NCBI GenBank assembly: GCA_934716995.1
Contig: CAKUYO010000003.1
Coordinates: 1 to 64,000 of the forward strand
DNA from: an uncultured Bacteroidales bacterium
Lineage (GTDB): Bacteria; Bacteroidota; Bacteroidia; Bacteroidales; Paludibacteraceae
Direction: 5' to 3'
Length of the DNA: 64,000 nt
The notes under the pieces are model-generated. The model was not told where the DNA came from and searched no databases. It saw only the letters and a list, made by a program, of their open reading frames with translations. Below are positions 8,643-17,534 of this stretch, one piece after another. Every line of letters starts with the position of its first letter. The stretch's first letter is position 1. The translations under genes were made by a program, and so were the position numbers.

Positions 8643-10370
8643 ATGAACCGCAAATCCGTTTTTTCTGTCTCTCTCCTTATTGGTATTTCCTTGTTTTCTC
8701 CGTCCGTACAGGCGCAGAGTTTCGGCAATCTGTTCCGTCAGGCTGCACAACACGCTACGCAACAAGTCGTGCGCAAGACGGTAGAGAAAGCCTCGGAGAA
8801 TAAACAGGACAAGCAAAAACAGTCAAGTCGGGACAAGCAGTTGGAGAAACAGATGGATGCTATGATACATCCGGGTGCAAGCAAGGAAGTGCAGGAGGAC
8901 GAAGCACCCACTATCCGTCTCCCGGAGCAGCACACCGCGCTCTTTGCCCCCCTTGGTTACCCCATTGAAGACCATTTCGGTACACTGTCGGTCAAACAGC
9001 CGGTTTTTCCTCCCAAGGCAGCCGCCGATCAGGTGGATTGGGTGGACAAACAGCCGAATGTCCTTGATATGGACAACCAGAGCCTCGTGGACGAGTATTT
9101 GATGCTTGACAAAGCGGAGTCAAAAGGAATCAGTATGGATCTTTCCCCCGCCTACCATCGTTACCATGCGCTGAAGCATGTAATATACGACCGCTGCGAT
9201 GTGCTCAATAATTTTGTAAAATGGTACAACGAGGCATTGGGCGAATACGCTATGGGCAATGACACCTACAACTGGGTCATCAATGGCGACCACCGCCGTA
9301 TGGTAGATCTGATCGGTGGCGATTGCTATAAAACCCTTATCCGCTCTTCGTTGGTACCACTATTCTCCCTGGAGGGTTTTATATCCGACGATACCCGTGC
9401 CTATTTTGCCGCGCACGGCGGCTATGAGAATGCCCATAAAGCCCAATGGACGCACTGGGATCCGGAACCTGACAAGCAGACCCTCTCCACTTCCGACTCG
9501 GGCAAAACCGGCAAGGTACTCCATTCCAACGACTCGGGCGCGTATGTGGATGTGGAAGGTATCACCTATATTCTCCATAATGACGGCAACAGTCCTTGGG
9601 CGTTTATGTCCGCACTGGCTACTGCGGTTGTGGCAGACAAAGACATCGTCATTCCGGACTATATCAATTACAACGGCAAGAAATATAGGGTAACCTCTAT
9701 GCGTGGCGACCTGTTTGCACAAACCGCCATCAAGTCCGTTAAGATACCTGCCGGTATGGACGAAATCCCCAACGGGGCGTTTGCTTGCACCCCCATCACG
9801 GAGATTGTTATTCCCGCTACGGTCAAGGTGGTACAAGGTTCGGCTTTCCGCGATTGCAAGAACCTTTCCAAAGTGGTCTTTGAGGGCGACCGGATAGATG
9901 CCGTACACGGCTGTTTCCAACGCTGCACCAAACTGCAATCGGTGGTCTTCCCCAAAAACATCAAGGAGGGGATGAGTTACGATATGTTCTCGGGCTGCAC
10001 CGCCCTTACAAGCGTTACCCTCCCGCAGAACCTCAAAGTGTTGCCCGAGCGTTTCTTCTGGAGTTGCAAGAAACTGACCTCTATCGAGTTGCCCCTTAGT
10101 GTCAAGCAGGTCGGCGAAGACGCTTTTGATCATTGTACCGGTCTCGTCTCTGTGAGTCTGCCGGGTGTTACCGACCTCGGCGAGGGGGCATTCTCCGGCT
10201 GTACGGCTCTCAAAACAGTCAAAATAACTTCTGCTGTTGAAGCCAAACTCAAAGCCGACAATTATTGGGGGTACGTCGTTACTTTCGACGACTGCCCCCT
10301 TCTCCAACTCCAACTCGCCGGCGACACCATCTCCCTCCCCGCCGGCATCATCGTCATCGACAGGAAATAG
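8643..10370 (+). CDS. secreted BspA-type leucine-rich-repeat protein
   Basis: 575-aa exported protein with signal peptide MNRKSVFSVSLLIGISLFSPSVQAQS-type (split about residue 24). A charged Lys/Gln-rich stretch follows (about 30-75), then a region of unknown fold (about 85-300), and at about 360-550 a run of BspA/LRR_5 repeats with the signature phi-x-x-C-x-x-L-x-x-phi-x-L-P. FRDCKNLSKVVF, FSGCTALTSVTLP, FWSCKKLTSIELP and FDHCTGLVSVSLP are clear units. Such repeats are common in surface adhesins of gut and oral bacteria. No type IX sorting domain or lipobox is seen, so the final location is uncertain. ATG 8643 is used because the upstream ATG at 8613 precedes the predicted transcription start. 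Confidence 0.8.
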   Translation: MNRKSVFSVSLLIGISLFSPSVQAQSFGNLFRQAAQHATQQVVRKTVEKASENKQDKQKQSSRDKQLEKQMDAMIHPGASKEVQEDEAPTIRLPEQHTALFAPLGYPIEDHFGTLSVKQPVFPPKAAADQVDWVDKQPNVLDMDNQSLVDEYLMLDKAESKGISMDLSPAYHRYHALKHVIYDRCDVLNNFVKWYNEALGEYAMGNDTYNWVINGDHRRMVDLIGGDCYKTLIRSSLVPLFSLEGFISDDTRAYFAAHGGYENAHKAQWTHWDPEPDKQTLSTSDSGKTGKVLHSNDSGAYVDVEGITYILHNDGNSPWAFMSALATAVVADKDIVIPDYINYNGKKYRVTSMRGDLFAQTAIKSVKIPAGMDEIPNGAFACTPITEIVIPATVKVVQGSAFRDCKNLSKVVFEGDRIDAVHGCFQRCTKLQSVVFPKNIKEGMSYDMFSGCTALTSVTLPQNLKVLPERFFWSCKKLTSIELPLSVKQVGEDAFDHCTGLVSVSLPGVTDLGEGAFSGCTALKTVKITSAVEAKLKADNYWGYVVTFDDCPLLQLQLAGDTISLPAGIIVIDRK

Positions 10371-10396
10371 GAAAGAAATAGAGATACAAATATATA

Positions 10397-10437
10397 CCAA
10401 AACCTCCCGCCTGATTAAATCAAGCGGGAGGTTTTGG
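10397..10437. terminator. bidirectional terminator between convergent genes
   Basis: A perfect 14-bp stem (CCAAAACCTCCCGC at 10397-10410 and GCGGGAGGTTTTGG at 10424-10437) surrounds a 13-nt loop. A-rich and T-rich arms make it usable in both directions, between the LRR gene and the GGGtGRT gene. Confidence 0.85.
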
Positions 10438-10455
10438 TTTATATTAAGCACTACA

Positions 10456-11466
10456 TTACTTGTTCAGAGCCAGAGCCACGTTTACGGCGCAAGCCACGGT
10501 GCAACCTACCATCGGGTTGTTACCGATGCCGAGGAAGCCCATCATCTCTACGTGTGCCGGAACGGAACTTGAACCTGCGAACTGTGCGTCGCTGTGCATA
10601 CGTCCCATTGTGTCGGTCATACCATACGAAGCGGGACCTGCAGCCATGTTATCGGGGTGCAACGTACGACCGGTACCGCCACCCGAAGCCACCGAGAAAT
10701 ACGGTTTTCCTGCCAGGATACGCTCTTTCTTGTACGTACCTGCCACGGGGTGCTGGAAGCGGGTCGGGTTGGTAGAGTTACCCGTGATGGATACATCTAC
10801 GTTCTCGTGCCACATAATAGCCACGCCCTCGCGTACATCGTCTGCACCATAGCAGTTCACTTTCGCACGCGGACCATTGGAGTATGCTTTGCGGCGTACC
10901 TCTTTCAGTTCGCCCGTATAGTAGTCGAACTGGGTCTGTACGTATGTGAAACCGTTGATACGGCTGATGATCATGGCAGCGTCTTTGCCCAGACCGTTCA
11001 GGATGATGCGGAGCGGGTTCTTGCGTACTTTGTTTGCCATCTCGGCAATCTTGATGGCTCCCTCGGCAGCAGCGAAACTCTCGTGTCCTGCCAGGAAAGC
11101 GAAGCACTGTGTCTCCTCGCGGAGCAGACGTGCAGCCAGGTTGCCGTGTCCGAGACCTACCTTGCGGTCGTCTGCCACCGAGCCGGGGATGCAGAATGAC
11201 TGCAAACCGATACCGATAGCCTCTGCAGCGTCAGCAGCGTTCTTGCAACCTTTCTTCAGTGCAATGGCACTACCTACTACATACGCCCACTTGGCGTTCT
11301 CGAAGCAGATACGTTGGGTCTCCTCGCAAGTCAGATACGGGTCGAGACCGTATTGCTCGCAGATCTGGTTAGCCTCCTCGATAGAAGCGATACCATTGGC
11401 ATTCAGTGCGGCGAGAATCTGTTTCTCGCGGCGATCTTGTGATTCAAATTGAACTGGACGAATCAT
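10456..11466 (-). CDS. GGGtGRT-motif protein, partner of an iron-sulfur scaffold protein
   Basis: 336-aa protein of the family named after its GGGTGRT motif, which is visible here in the last third (ASGGGTGRTLHPDNMAAG). Other conserved-looking parts are GHGNLAARLL, VNCYGADDVREG and the hydrophobic glycine-rich end MVGCTVACAVNVALALNK. No signal peptide is present. The biochemical role is not established to my knowledge. Its position 4 nt downstream of a NifU-like scaffold gene is a recurring pair in anaerobes and suggests a job in iron-sulfur cluster handling. ATG 11466 (MIRPVQFES) is preferred to the upstream in-frame start, which lies inside the scaffold gene. Confidence 0.82.
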   Translation of the reverse strand: MIRPVQFESQDRREKQILAALNANGIASIEEANQICEQYGLDPYLTCEETQRICFENAKWAYVVGSAIALKKGCKNAADAAEAIGIGLQSFCIPGSVADDRKVGLGHGNLAARLLREETQCFAFLAGHESFAAAEGAIKIAEMANKVRKNPLRIILNGLGKDAAMIISRINGFTYVQTQFDYYTGELKEVRRKAYSNGPRAKVNCYGADDVREGVAIMWHENVDVSITGNSTNPTRFQHPVAGTYKKERILAGKPYFSVASGGGTGRTLHPDNMAAGPASYGMTDTMGRMHSDAQFAGSSSVPAHVEMMGFLGIGNNPMVGCTVACAVNVALALNK

Positions 11467-11470
11467 AGCA

Positions 11471-12172
11471 TTACTCCTTTCTCGGGTCAATAGATTTAAC
11501 TGCGCCCTGCTCTTTGGTCGTGCGACCATAAGTGCCGGTAACTTGTTTCAGAGCCTCGTCAGCCGGTACGCCTTTTTTCACTGCGTCCATAAACTTGCCC
11601 ATGTGTACGTATTCGTAGCCGCATACCTCGTTGTCCTCGTCGAGGAACTCTTTGGTGATGTAGCCCTCGGTCAGTTGCAGGTAGCGGACACCCTTCACTT
11701 TGGTTGAGAAGAGGGTACCGCACTGGCTTACCAGACCTTTGCCGAGGTCTTCCAACCCTGCGCCGACAGCCAAACCGCCCTCGGAGAATGCCGACTGGGT
11801 ACGACCGTAAACGATCTGGAGGAACAACTCGCGCATAGCGGTGTTGATAGCATCGCAAACGAGGTCGGTGTTCAGTGCCTCAAGGATTGTCTTGCCAGGC
11901 AGAATCTCTGCTGCCATAGCAGCCGAGTGGGTCATACCCGAGCAACCGATGGTCTCTACGAGAGCCTCCTCGATAACGCCGTCTTTTACGTTCAGCGTGA
12001 GTTTGCAGGCACCCTGTTGGGGAGCACACCATCCCACACCGTGGGTCAAACCTGAAATGTCTTTGATCTCGGTAGCCTTTACCCACTTGCCCTCTTCGGG
12101 GATGGGAGCCGGTCCGTGCTTCGGACCTTTGGCTACAACGCACATTTCTTGTACTTCTTTACTGTAAATCAT
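11471..12172 (-). CDS. iron-sulfur cluster assembly scaffold protein (NifU N-terminal-like)
   Basis: 233-aa cytoplasmic protein with NifU/IscU-like features: conserved cysteines in VGWCAPQQGAC, ETIGCSGMTHSAAMAAEIL and VCGYEY. The IGCSGMTHSAAM segment corresponds to the scaffold cysteine motif that carries the nascent cluster. No cysteine desulfurase lies next to it in this window. It is transcribed with the GGGtGRT gene and has its own promoter upstream. ATG 12172 is the natural start. Confidence 0.82.
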   Translation of the reverse strand: MIYSKEVQEMCVVAKGPKHGPAPIPEEGKWVKATEIKDISGLTHGVGWCAPQQGACKLTLNVKDGVIEEALVETIGCSGMTHSAAMAAEILPGKTILEALNTDLVCDAINTAMRELFLQIVYGRTQSAFSEGGLAVGAGLEDLGKGLVSQCGTLFSTKVKGVRYLQLTEGYITKEFLDEDNEVCGYEYVHMGKFMDAVKKGVPADEALKQVTGTYGRTTKEQGAVKSIDPRKE

Positions 12173-12229
12173 GTTTATTGTGGTTTATTGTATTGTTTAT
12201 GTGTTTGCAATACGTAACTTTTTACCCCG

Positions 12230-12260
12230 CAAAGATACGATGTTTTTTCGATATACACAA
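12230..12260 (-). promoter_or_regulatory. promoter of the scaffold/GGGtGRT operon
   Basis: On the minus strand a -33 TTG (12258-12260), a 20-nt spacer and TATCTTTG (12230-12237). The predicted leader is about 50-55 nt. Confidence 0.7.
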
Positions 12261-12331
12261 CAAAAAAGCGCAAAACGCCCACTCCACTTTGCGAAATCAC
12301 TCCGTGAACCTCTCGGCACAGTCGGCAGAAC

Positions 12332-12371
12332 AACCCGTTAATCACCCGATAATCACCCGATAATCACCCGA
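12332..12371. repeat. 11-bp tandem repeat, TAATCACCCGA unit
   Basis: Three consecutive copies of TAATCACCCGA preceded by CAACCCGT. The reverse-complement sequence, with the same flanking GGGTTGTTC, occurs at 54397-54436. It lies downstream of the GHL10 gene and upstream of the scaffold operon. Confidence 0.75.
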
Positions 12372-12382
12372 TGGAGTCAGCA

Positions 12383-13585
12383 TCATGGTATATAAAAGGT
12401 ACGTATCGAATCACATACATGGCGGGGGTTGCGCAGCAGCGGGCGGGTGGAGTAGAAACACTCGCCCGTTATCCCGGGTATGGTGCGGTTGAGGCGCATC
12501 TGGCGGCTTATCTCGTTGCCCATGCGCCATGCGGCAGTTTCTTTTTTGCCCTCCAGACGGTAAGGCGCCATACCGATATAGAGTTTGCAGCCCGCACTGT
12601 GCTCCGCCCACCAGTGTGCCAGCACCTCGTAGTCGGCAGCGGGTTTGCCTATCTCCCAGTAGAGTTGCGGCATTACATAGTCGATCCACCCCTCTTGCAT
12701 CCACAGCAGCACATCGGCATAGAGGTCGTCATAGTTGGTGATTCCCGCCCGGGTGGCGCTACCATTGACCGAATCGCGGCTTTGGTTGCGCCAGACGCCG
12801 AAAGGCGAGATTCCGAACTCCACTTCGGGTTTGAGCGACCGGATGGCTTGGTGTATCTCACGGATAGCCATATTCACGTTGTTGCGCCGCCAGTCGGCTA
12901 TGTTGTCAAATCCGCGCGGGTTGTCCTTGAACGTCTGCGTATCGGGTATCTGTTGTTTGCCTGCGGGATAGGGATAGAAATAGTCGTCCATGTGAATGCC
13001 CTGGATGTCGTAGCGGCTCACGATGTCTTCCACCACCATACAGATCCAGTCGCGTGTATCGTCCAGACCGGGATTGAAATACCACTGTCCGTTGTATTGC
13101 CAGAACCACTCGGGATTGCTTTTGAAGATGTGGTTCTGCCACATAGCCGTGATGGGTGATTTGGCGAGGTTGACACGGTAGGGGTTGAGCCATACGTGTA
13201 CATCCATATCGCGCTTGTGCGCCTCCTCTACCACGAACTCCAGCGGATCCCATTCCGTCTGTCCGCCCCATACACCCTGACTGCCCGTCAGCCAGTTGCT
13301 GATCGGCTCCAATTCCGACAGATAGAGTGCGTCGGCGGTGGGACGTACCTGGAAAATAACGGCATTGATGCCGATACTATGCAGCGAATCCAAGAGGAAA
13401 AGCATTTCCTCCTGTTGTTTCCCGGTATTGCCTACCGCCTCAGGCGTAGGCCAGTCGATATTCGCCACGGTGGCAATCCATGCCCCGCGAAACGTGATGC
13501 GGTCGTTTGCCGGCAGGCTGTCCGCCTGACCGTATATGCTTATATATGTCAGCAACAAGAATATAATGCCGCAAATTCGTTTCAT
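12383..13585 (-). CDS. GHL10-type glycoside hydrolase-like exported protein
   Basis: 400-aa protein with an N-terminal signal peptide (about 1-19) and a TIM-barrel domain of the glycosyl-hydrolase-like 10 (DUF187) family. It starts with FRGAWIATVANIDWP and continues with IFQVRPTADALYLS, HVWLNPYRVN, GIHMDDYFYPYP and FGISPFGVWRN. The last two blocks carry acidic residues typical of the active-site face. The substrate is unknown; related proteins are thought to act on peptidoglycan or polysaccharide. No lipobox is visible, so a periplasmic location is likely. The next gene upstream is recF, about 90 nt away on the same strand. Confidence 0.87.
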   Translation of the reverse strand: MKRICGIIFLLLTYISIYGQADSLPANDRITFRGAWIATVANIDWPTPEAVGNTGKQQEEMLFLLDSLHSIGINAVIFQVRPTADALYLSELEPISNWLTGSQGVWGGQTEWDPLEFVVEEAHKRDMDVHVWLNPYRVNLAKSPITAMWQNHIFKSNPEWFWQYNGQWYFNPGLDDTRDWICMVVEDIVSRYDIQGIHMDDYFYPYPAGKQQIPDTQTFKDNPRGFDNIADWRRNNVNMAIREIHQAIRSLKPEVEFGISPFGVWRNQSRDSVNGSATRAGITNYDDLYADVLLWMQEGWIDYVMPQLYWEIGKPAADYEVLAHWWAEHSAGCKLYIGMAPYRLEGKKETAAWRMGNEISRQMRLNRTIPGITGECFYSTRPLLRNPRHVCDSIRTFYIP

Positions 13586-13677
13586 AATTATTGTTTCTAT
13601 GGGGAATTTTAATGACTGTCTATGGAATAATTAACGAATAATTAACGCTAATTAACGGAGAACTTTTTAATGGTTCT

Positions 13678-14817
13678 TTATATGTATTTTAATGGAGTAT
13701 TCGTGGAGACCACCCCGTCCTCTACGTGGAAAACCCGTGCTTCGGGGTTCGGACGGAGGATGTCGGTAAGGTGCTGGCGGTCGGTGTCGGTGATGAAGAT
13801 CTGACCGAAACGGTCGCTGTTCACAAGTCGCACAATCCGTTCCACACGCTCGCTGTCCAACTTGTCGAAGATGTCGTCCAGCAGCAGTATCGGTTTGCCA
13901 AGATAGAGTGCCTGTGCCAGTTTCATTGCCAAAAGATAGGTTTTCTGCTGCCCCTGCGAGCCGACACGCTTCAGCGGATAGTCCCCCAGCAGCATCTCGA
14001 TCTCGTCTTTGTGAATACCCTGACTGGTCCAGCCGAGTATCAGGTCGCGTTGCCGTGTACGGATATATGCCTCCTGCAGGTTGCGGTCGGACAACTGGCT
14101 GATATACTGCAAACCGACCGTCTCTTTCCCGCCGGAAATCTCGGCGTACATCTCTTGGAACAGCGGTACAAATTGCTCCACAAAGATACTTCTCTCCTTA
14201 TATATGGATTCTGCCAGCGGAGTCATCTGCATTTCCAGTACCTCGAACAAGTCCCATGGCACTTGTTCCTGATCGGCATACTGTTTGAGCAACGTATTGC
14301 GCTGCTTGAGCAGGGCATTGTATCGGTTCAGTTGTTCGAGATAGGTCTTGTTGCATTGTGAGATGACCACGTCCAGAAACCGCCGCCGCTCCTCGCTGCC
14401 GTCTTCTATCAGTGCTCCGTCCTGCGGGCTGACCATCACCAGCGGTATCAATCCGATATGGTCTATCAGGCGTTTGTAGTCTTTTTTGCCCCGCCGGAAT
14501 TGTTTCTTCTGCCCCCGTTTTATCCCGCACGAGACAAGAATATCCTCTTCCTCTTCCTCTTCATTGTGCATGGTGCATGGTGCATTGTGCATTGAATATG
14601 CCCCCTGCACCATTGCCATATCCTCGCCGTGGGTGATGTTCATCGAGTCGGTGGCGTTGTAGGCGGATTTTGCAAAACTGAGCAGATAGATGGCGTCGAG
14701 GATATTGGTTTTGCCCTGCCCGTTGAGTCCGACAAAGCAATTCAGTTTCTCCGCAAAGCCCAACTGTGCCTCGCGTATATTCTTGTAATTGAGTATGTTC
14801 AGTTCTCGGAGAAACAC
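13678..14817 (-). CDS. recF: DNA replication and repair protein RecF with a repeat insertion
   Basis: SMC-like ATPase that helps load RecA at single-strand gaps. It has the Walker A GLNGQGKTN (30-38), the ABC-type signature VGSQGQQKT (about 290) and Walker B LLLDDIFDKLD (about 316). Residues 74-92 (SMHNAPCTMHN followed by six glutamates) are not part of the family. They come from a GTGCATT repeat plus a CTCTTC hexanucleotide run, inserted in the loop after MVQGAY. The frame is preserved. The start is GTG at 14817; a stop codon lies two codons upstream and no ATG fits. Total 379 aa. Confidence 0.94.
   Translation of the reverse strand: MFLRELNILNYKNIREAQLGFAEKLNCFVGLNGQGKTNILDAIYLLSFAKSAYNATDSMNITHGEDMAMVQGAYSMHNAPCTMHNEEEEEEDILVSCGIKRGQKKQFRRGKKDYKRLIDHIGLIPLVMVSPQDGALIEDGSEERRRFLDVVISQCNKTYLEQLNRYNALLKQRNTLLKQYADQEQVPWDLFEVLEMQMTPLAESIYKERSIFVEQFVPLFQEMYAEISGGKETVGLQYISQLSDRNLQEAYIRTRQRDLILGWTSQGIHKDEIEMLLGDYPLKRVGSQGQQKTYLLAMKLAQALYLGKPILLLDDIFDKLDSERVERIVRLVNSDRFGQIFITDTDRQHLTDILRPNPEARVFHVEDGVVSTNTPLKYI
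14541..14596. repeat. CTCTTC run plus GTGCATT repeat inside recF
   Basis: Bases 14543-14562 are tandem CTCTTC/CTTCCT units (read as poly-Glu on the minus strand). They are followed by TTGTGCATGGTGCATGG and further GTGCATT units to 14596. Confidence 0.85.
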
Positions 14818-14823
14818 TTGTTT

Positions 14824-14916
14824 CTAATTAGGAATGAAGAATTATGAATTAGGAATTAAAAGAGTATCGGATGAATGAATTCTCATCATTCGTAATTCAT
14901 CATTCATAATTCATAA
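14824..14916. repeat. inverted A+T-rich AATTCATAATTC repeats
   Basis: AATTAGGAATGAAGAATTATG-type words (14824-14860) face their reverse complements (14880-14917). The two sets could fold into a long imperfect hairpin between the sigma-54 regulator gene and recF. The same arrangement is seen at 38748-38853 and 63903-63985. Confidence 0.65.
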
Positions 14917-16107
14917 TTACGCATATAACTCCACGTCCTCTTTGGTGATTGTGTTGCCGGCAAGGATTATCAGGCGTTCAACCACGTTGCGCAATTCACG
15001 CACGTTGCCTGTCCACTCGCGTGCCTGCAATGCCGCAATGGCATCATCGGCAAAGGTCTTGGTGGCAATACGCTGTTCGCTGCATATCTGTTCGGCAAAA
15101 TAACCGACCAGCAGCGGAATATCGCTCACGCGCTCTTTGAGGCTCGGTACGTGGATAGGAATGACGTTCAGACGGTGGAACAGGTCTTCGCGGAAACGTC
15201 CGGCGGCAATCTCGCGTGGCAGATCTTTGTTGGTGGCTGCCAATACACGTACATTCACCTTGATGGGTTTGTCGCTGCCTACGCGGGTAATCTCGTTCTC
15301 CTGCAGCGCCCGCAGCACCTTGGTTTGCGCCGCCATCGACATATCGCCGATCTCGTCGAGGAAAAGCGTACCTCCGTCGGCTTGCTCAAACTTGCCCGCA
15401 CGGTCTTTGATTGCTCCGGTGAACGAACCTTTGATATGCCCGAACAGTTCGCTTTCGATCAGTTCGCTCGGTATAGCGGCACAGTTTACTTCCACCATCG
15501 GTTTGTCGGCACGGCTGCTGCCTTCGTGGAGCAGGCGTGCCACCACCTCTTTGCCCGTACCGTTGGCACCGGTAATCATTACACGCGCCTCGGTAGGAGC
15601 CACTTTGTTGATGATTTCGCGCACGTGCTCAATGGCACTGCTCTCTCCCACCATTTGGTTTTTCTGCTGTGCCACTTTCTTGCGCAGGCTGCTGATTTCC
15701 TGCTTGCCGCGTCCTACCTCCACGCGCAAGTTCTTCTGCTCAAGGGCGTTTTTGATAGTGATGAGCAGGCGGTTGAGGTCGAGAGGTTTTTCGATGAAGT
15801 CATAAGCCCCTTTTTTGAGGGCTTCCACGGCGGTTTCTATGTCGCCGTGCCCCGAAATCATTACGATAGGACAATCTACATAAGTCTCGCCCTCGGCGGG
15901 TTGTTTGAGTGTCGTGAGCACCTCTATGCCGTCCATCTCGGGCATTTTGACATCGGAGAAAATCAGGTCGTACTCGCCTTGCCGGGCTTTTTCCATACCT
16001 TTCTTGCCGTCTTCGGCCACATCTACGGTGTGTCCCTCGTCGCCCAAAATCTCTTTGAGCGTATTGCGTATAGCCCGCTCGTCGTCTATCACTAATATCT
16101 TTGCCAT
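14917..16107 (-). CDS. sigma-54-interacting response regulator without a DNA-binding domain
   Basis: 396-aa NtrC-type protein. The receiver domain (1-125) carries the phosphoacceptor D52 in FSDVKMPEMDG and the switch lysine in IEKPLD. The AAA+ sigma-54 activation domain has Walker A GANGTGKE (180-187), the sigma-54 contact loop GSFTGA (227-232) and Walker B LFLDEIGD (248-255). The protein stops at about the end of the AAA+ lid (GNTITKEDVELYA), so the usual Fis-type helix-turn-helix is absent. No histidine kinase lies adjacent. It could activate from solution, or this may be the normal Bacteroidales form. ATG 16107 is chosen over an upstream in-frame start. Confidence 0.92.
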   Translation of the reverse strand: MAKILVIDDERAIRNTLKEILGDEGHTVDVAEDGKKGMEKARQGEYDLIFSDVKMPEMDGIEVLTTLKQPAEGETYVDCPIVMISGHGDIETAVEALKKGAYDFIEKPLDLNRLLITIKNALEQKNLRVEVGRGKQEISSLRKKVAQQKNQMVGESSAIEHVREIINKVAPTEARVMITGANGTGKEVVARLLHEGSSRADKPMVEVNCAAIPSELIESELFGHIKGSFTGAIKDRAGKFEQADGGTLFLDEIGDMSMAAQTKVLRALQENEITRVGSDKPIKVNVRVLAATNKDLPREIAAGRFREDLFHRLNVIPIHVPSLKERVSDIPLLVGYFAEQICSEQRIATKTFADDAIAALQAREWTGNVRELRNVVERLIILAGNTITKEDVELYA

Positions 16108-16128
16108 ATCATATCTTTGTTTCCGCTG

Positions 16129-16159
16129 CAAAGTTACACATTTTTCCGCACTCCCGCAA
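16129..16159 (-). promoter_or_regulatory. promoter of the sigma-54 regulator gene
   Basis: Minus strand: TTG at 16157-16159, a 20-nt spacer and TAACTTTG at 16129-16136, about 22 nt upstream of the start codon. Confidence 0.65.
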
Positions 16160-16169
16160 GAATAGGATT

Positions 16170-17486
16170 TTACATATCTTCCAAATCCAAGCAGATGGGG
16201 TGTAACTTGTATTTAGGTAGTACTTTGTTTTGCAGTTTTTCTGTTTTTGCCAGAAAATCCTGGTATTTTACACGTTTTTTATGCCGTTTCACTTCTGCCG
16301 CTACCGCTGTTTTCCCGTCATTGCAGAGGGCTACAATATCAATCTCGTTTTGTTCGCTTCTGCCGTCCCACCATGCACCTATTTGAGTGTATAGTTGTTG
16401 TTCTTGCATTTTCTGACGAAAATACTGCTCTAAGATATGTCCGGAATACACCTCGTAGTCGTTGCGGATAATAGCGGCTAACTGATTGAAATTGAGTGTT
16501 TCTATAAGTGCCTGGTTGTTATCCATATAGTGGAACCATGTCTTCAAAAAAATATCTTTTATTTCATAGCGTACAGTCTGCGAATTAGGACGTGCCATAA
16601 TCGGACGGTGTTTGGCTAAAATATCGTATGTTTCTTCCAATTTTCGCAACTGCCCGCCAATGGATATGTTCCCGCCGAGGTAATTTTCTATCTCATTCTG
16701 TGTGTTGTTGCCGTTGGCGATGGCTTGCAGTATAGAAAAGTAGGTATCGTGGTTTTTGCCGAATTCTTGCACCATAAGATATTGTCCTTCGTCTAAAAAC
16801 GGAGAATCTCGTTCCGTAACGGCATTGATTATTGCATCTCGTGTAACGGCTTGCCGGTCGATCAACAGTTCTACATAACGCGGGATCCCAGCTGTAAAGG
16901 TATATAATGCCAGTAAATCATCCGGAGTATAGTGCGGATGGTTGTCCGCCAAAATATGCTTGAGTACATCCGTGGTGAACGGGTGCAAATGAATGGTATG
17001 GTCTGCCCGTCCGTATAGAGGCTCGGATTCATCTTTGAATATGCGGTGCATCATACTGTATATGGAACCGGATACTACAAAGTTGATATGCCGTTTTTTT
17101 CGGTATTGGTCCCAATAGTTTTGGATGTCGCTGAAAATACTGCTATTGATGTTCTGGAAATTTTGAAATTCATCAATAACCAACGTATAGGGCTTGTCAA
17201 TCTGCATTAAAAATTGAAAAACCTGTTCAAACGTTACCATGTCAGGTACAAAGAGACCTAACTTTGCGGCTATCTCTTGACAGAAACTGCGGCATAGAAG
17301 TCCCTCGCTTTTTTTTCCTACAAACAAATAAACATACGGTTCGTCCCCCAATGCCATCTCTATGAGGGAGGTCTTGCCTACTCGCCTGCGTCCGCTGAGA
17401 ACGGTCAGTTTGGAGTGTCCGCCATATACGGATGAGCGGATACTGCGTAGTTGCTGTGTCTCTGTTTCCCGATTGTAGAATTTCAT
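16170..17486 (-). CDS. AAA ATPase with C-terminal DUF234 nuclease-like domain
   Basis: 438-aa protein of the archaeal-ATPase/DUF234 class. The N-terminal P-loop is GRRRVGKTS (32-40), Walker B is TLVIDEFQNF (about 112) and there is a sensor-like FVVSGS. A winged-helix region follows, then a C-terminal PD-(D/E)XK-like core with EIDIVAL and AAEVKRHKK (about 385-405). The family is widespread in anaerobes and archaea and its function is unknown. It has its own promoter (TATCTTTG on the minus strand at 17535-17542, with TTG 20 nt upstream). Another ATPase of related architecture lies 308 nt away on the same strand. Confidence 0.85.
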   Translation of the reverse strand: MKFYNRETETQQLRSIRSSVYGGHSKLTVLSGRRRVGKTSLIEMALGDEPYVYLFVGKKSEGLLCRSFCQEIAAKLGLFVPDMVTFEQVFQFLMQIDKPYTLVIDEFQNFQNINSSIFSDIQNYWDQYRKKRHINFVVSGSIYSMMHRIFKDESEPLYGRADHTIHLHPFTTDVLKHILADNHPHYTPDDLLALYTFTAGIPRYVELLIDRQAVTRDAIINAVTERDSPFLDEGQYLMVQEFGKNHDTYFSILQAIANGNNTQNEIENYLGGNISIGGQLRKLEETYDILAKHRPIMARPNSQTVRYEIKDIFLKTWFHYMDNNQALIETLNFNQLAAIIRNDYEVYSGHILEQYFRQKMQEQQLYTQIGAWWDGRSEQNEIDIVALCNDGKTAVAAEVKRHKKRVKYQDFLAKTEKLQNKVLPKYKLHPICLDLEDM

Positions 17487-17534
17487 AATACGATATTTTT
17501 ACCGACGTAAATTTTACAGCCGTTAAATTTGATG

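Noticed and set aside
9360..10451. 363-codon minus-strand frame across the LRR gene
   Set aside because: The plus-strand gene has a promoter, a signal peptide and clear BspA repeats. The antisense frame also crosses the terminator.
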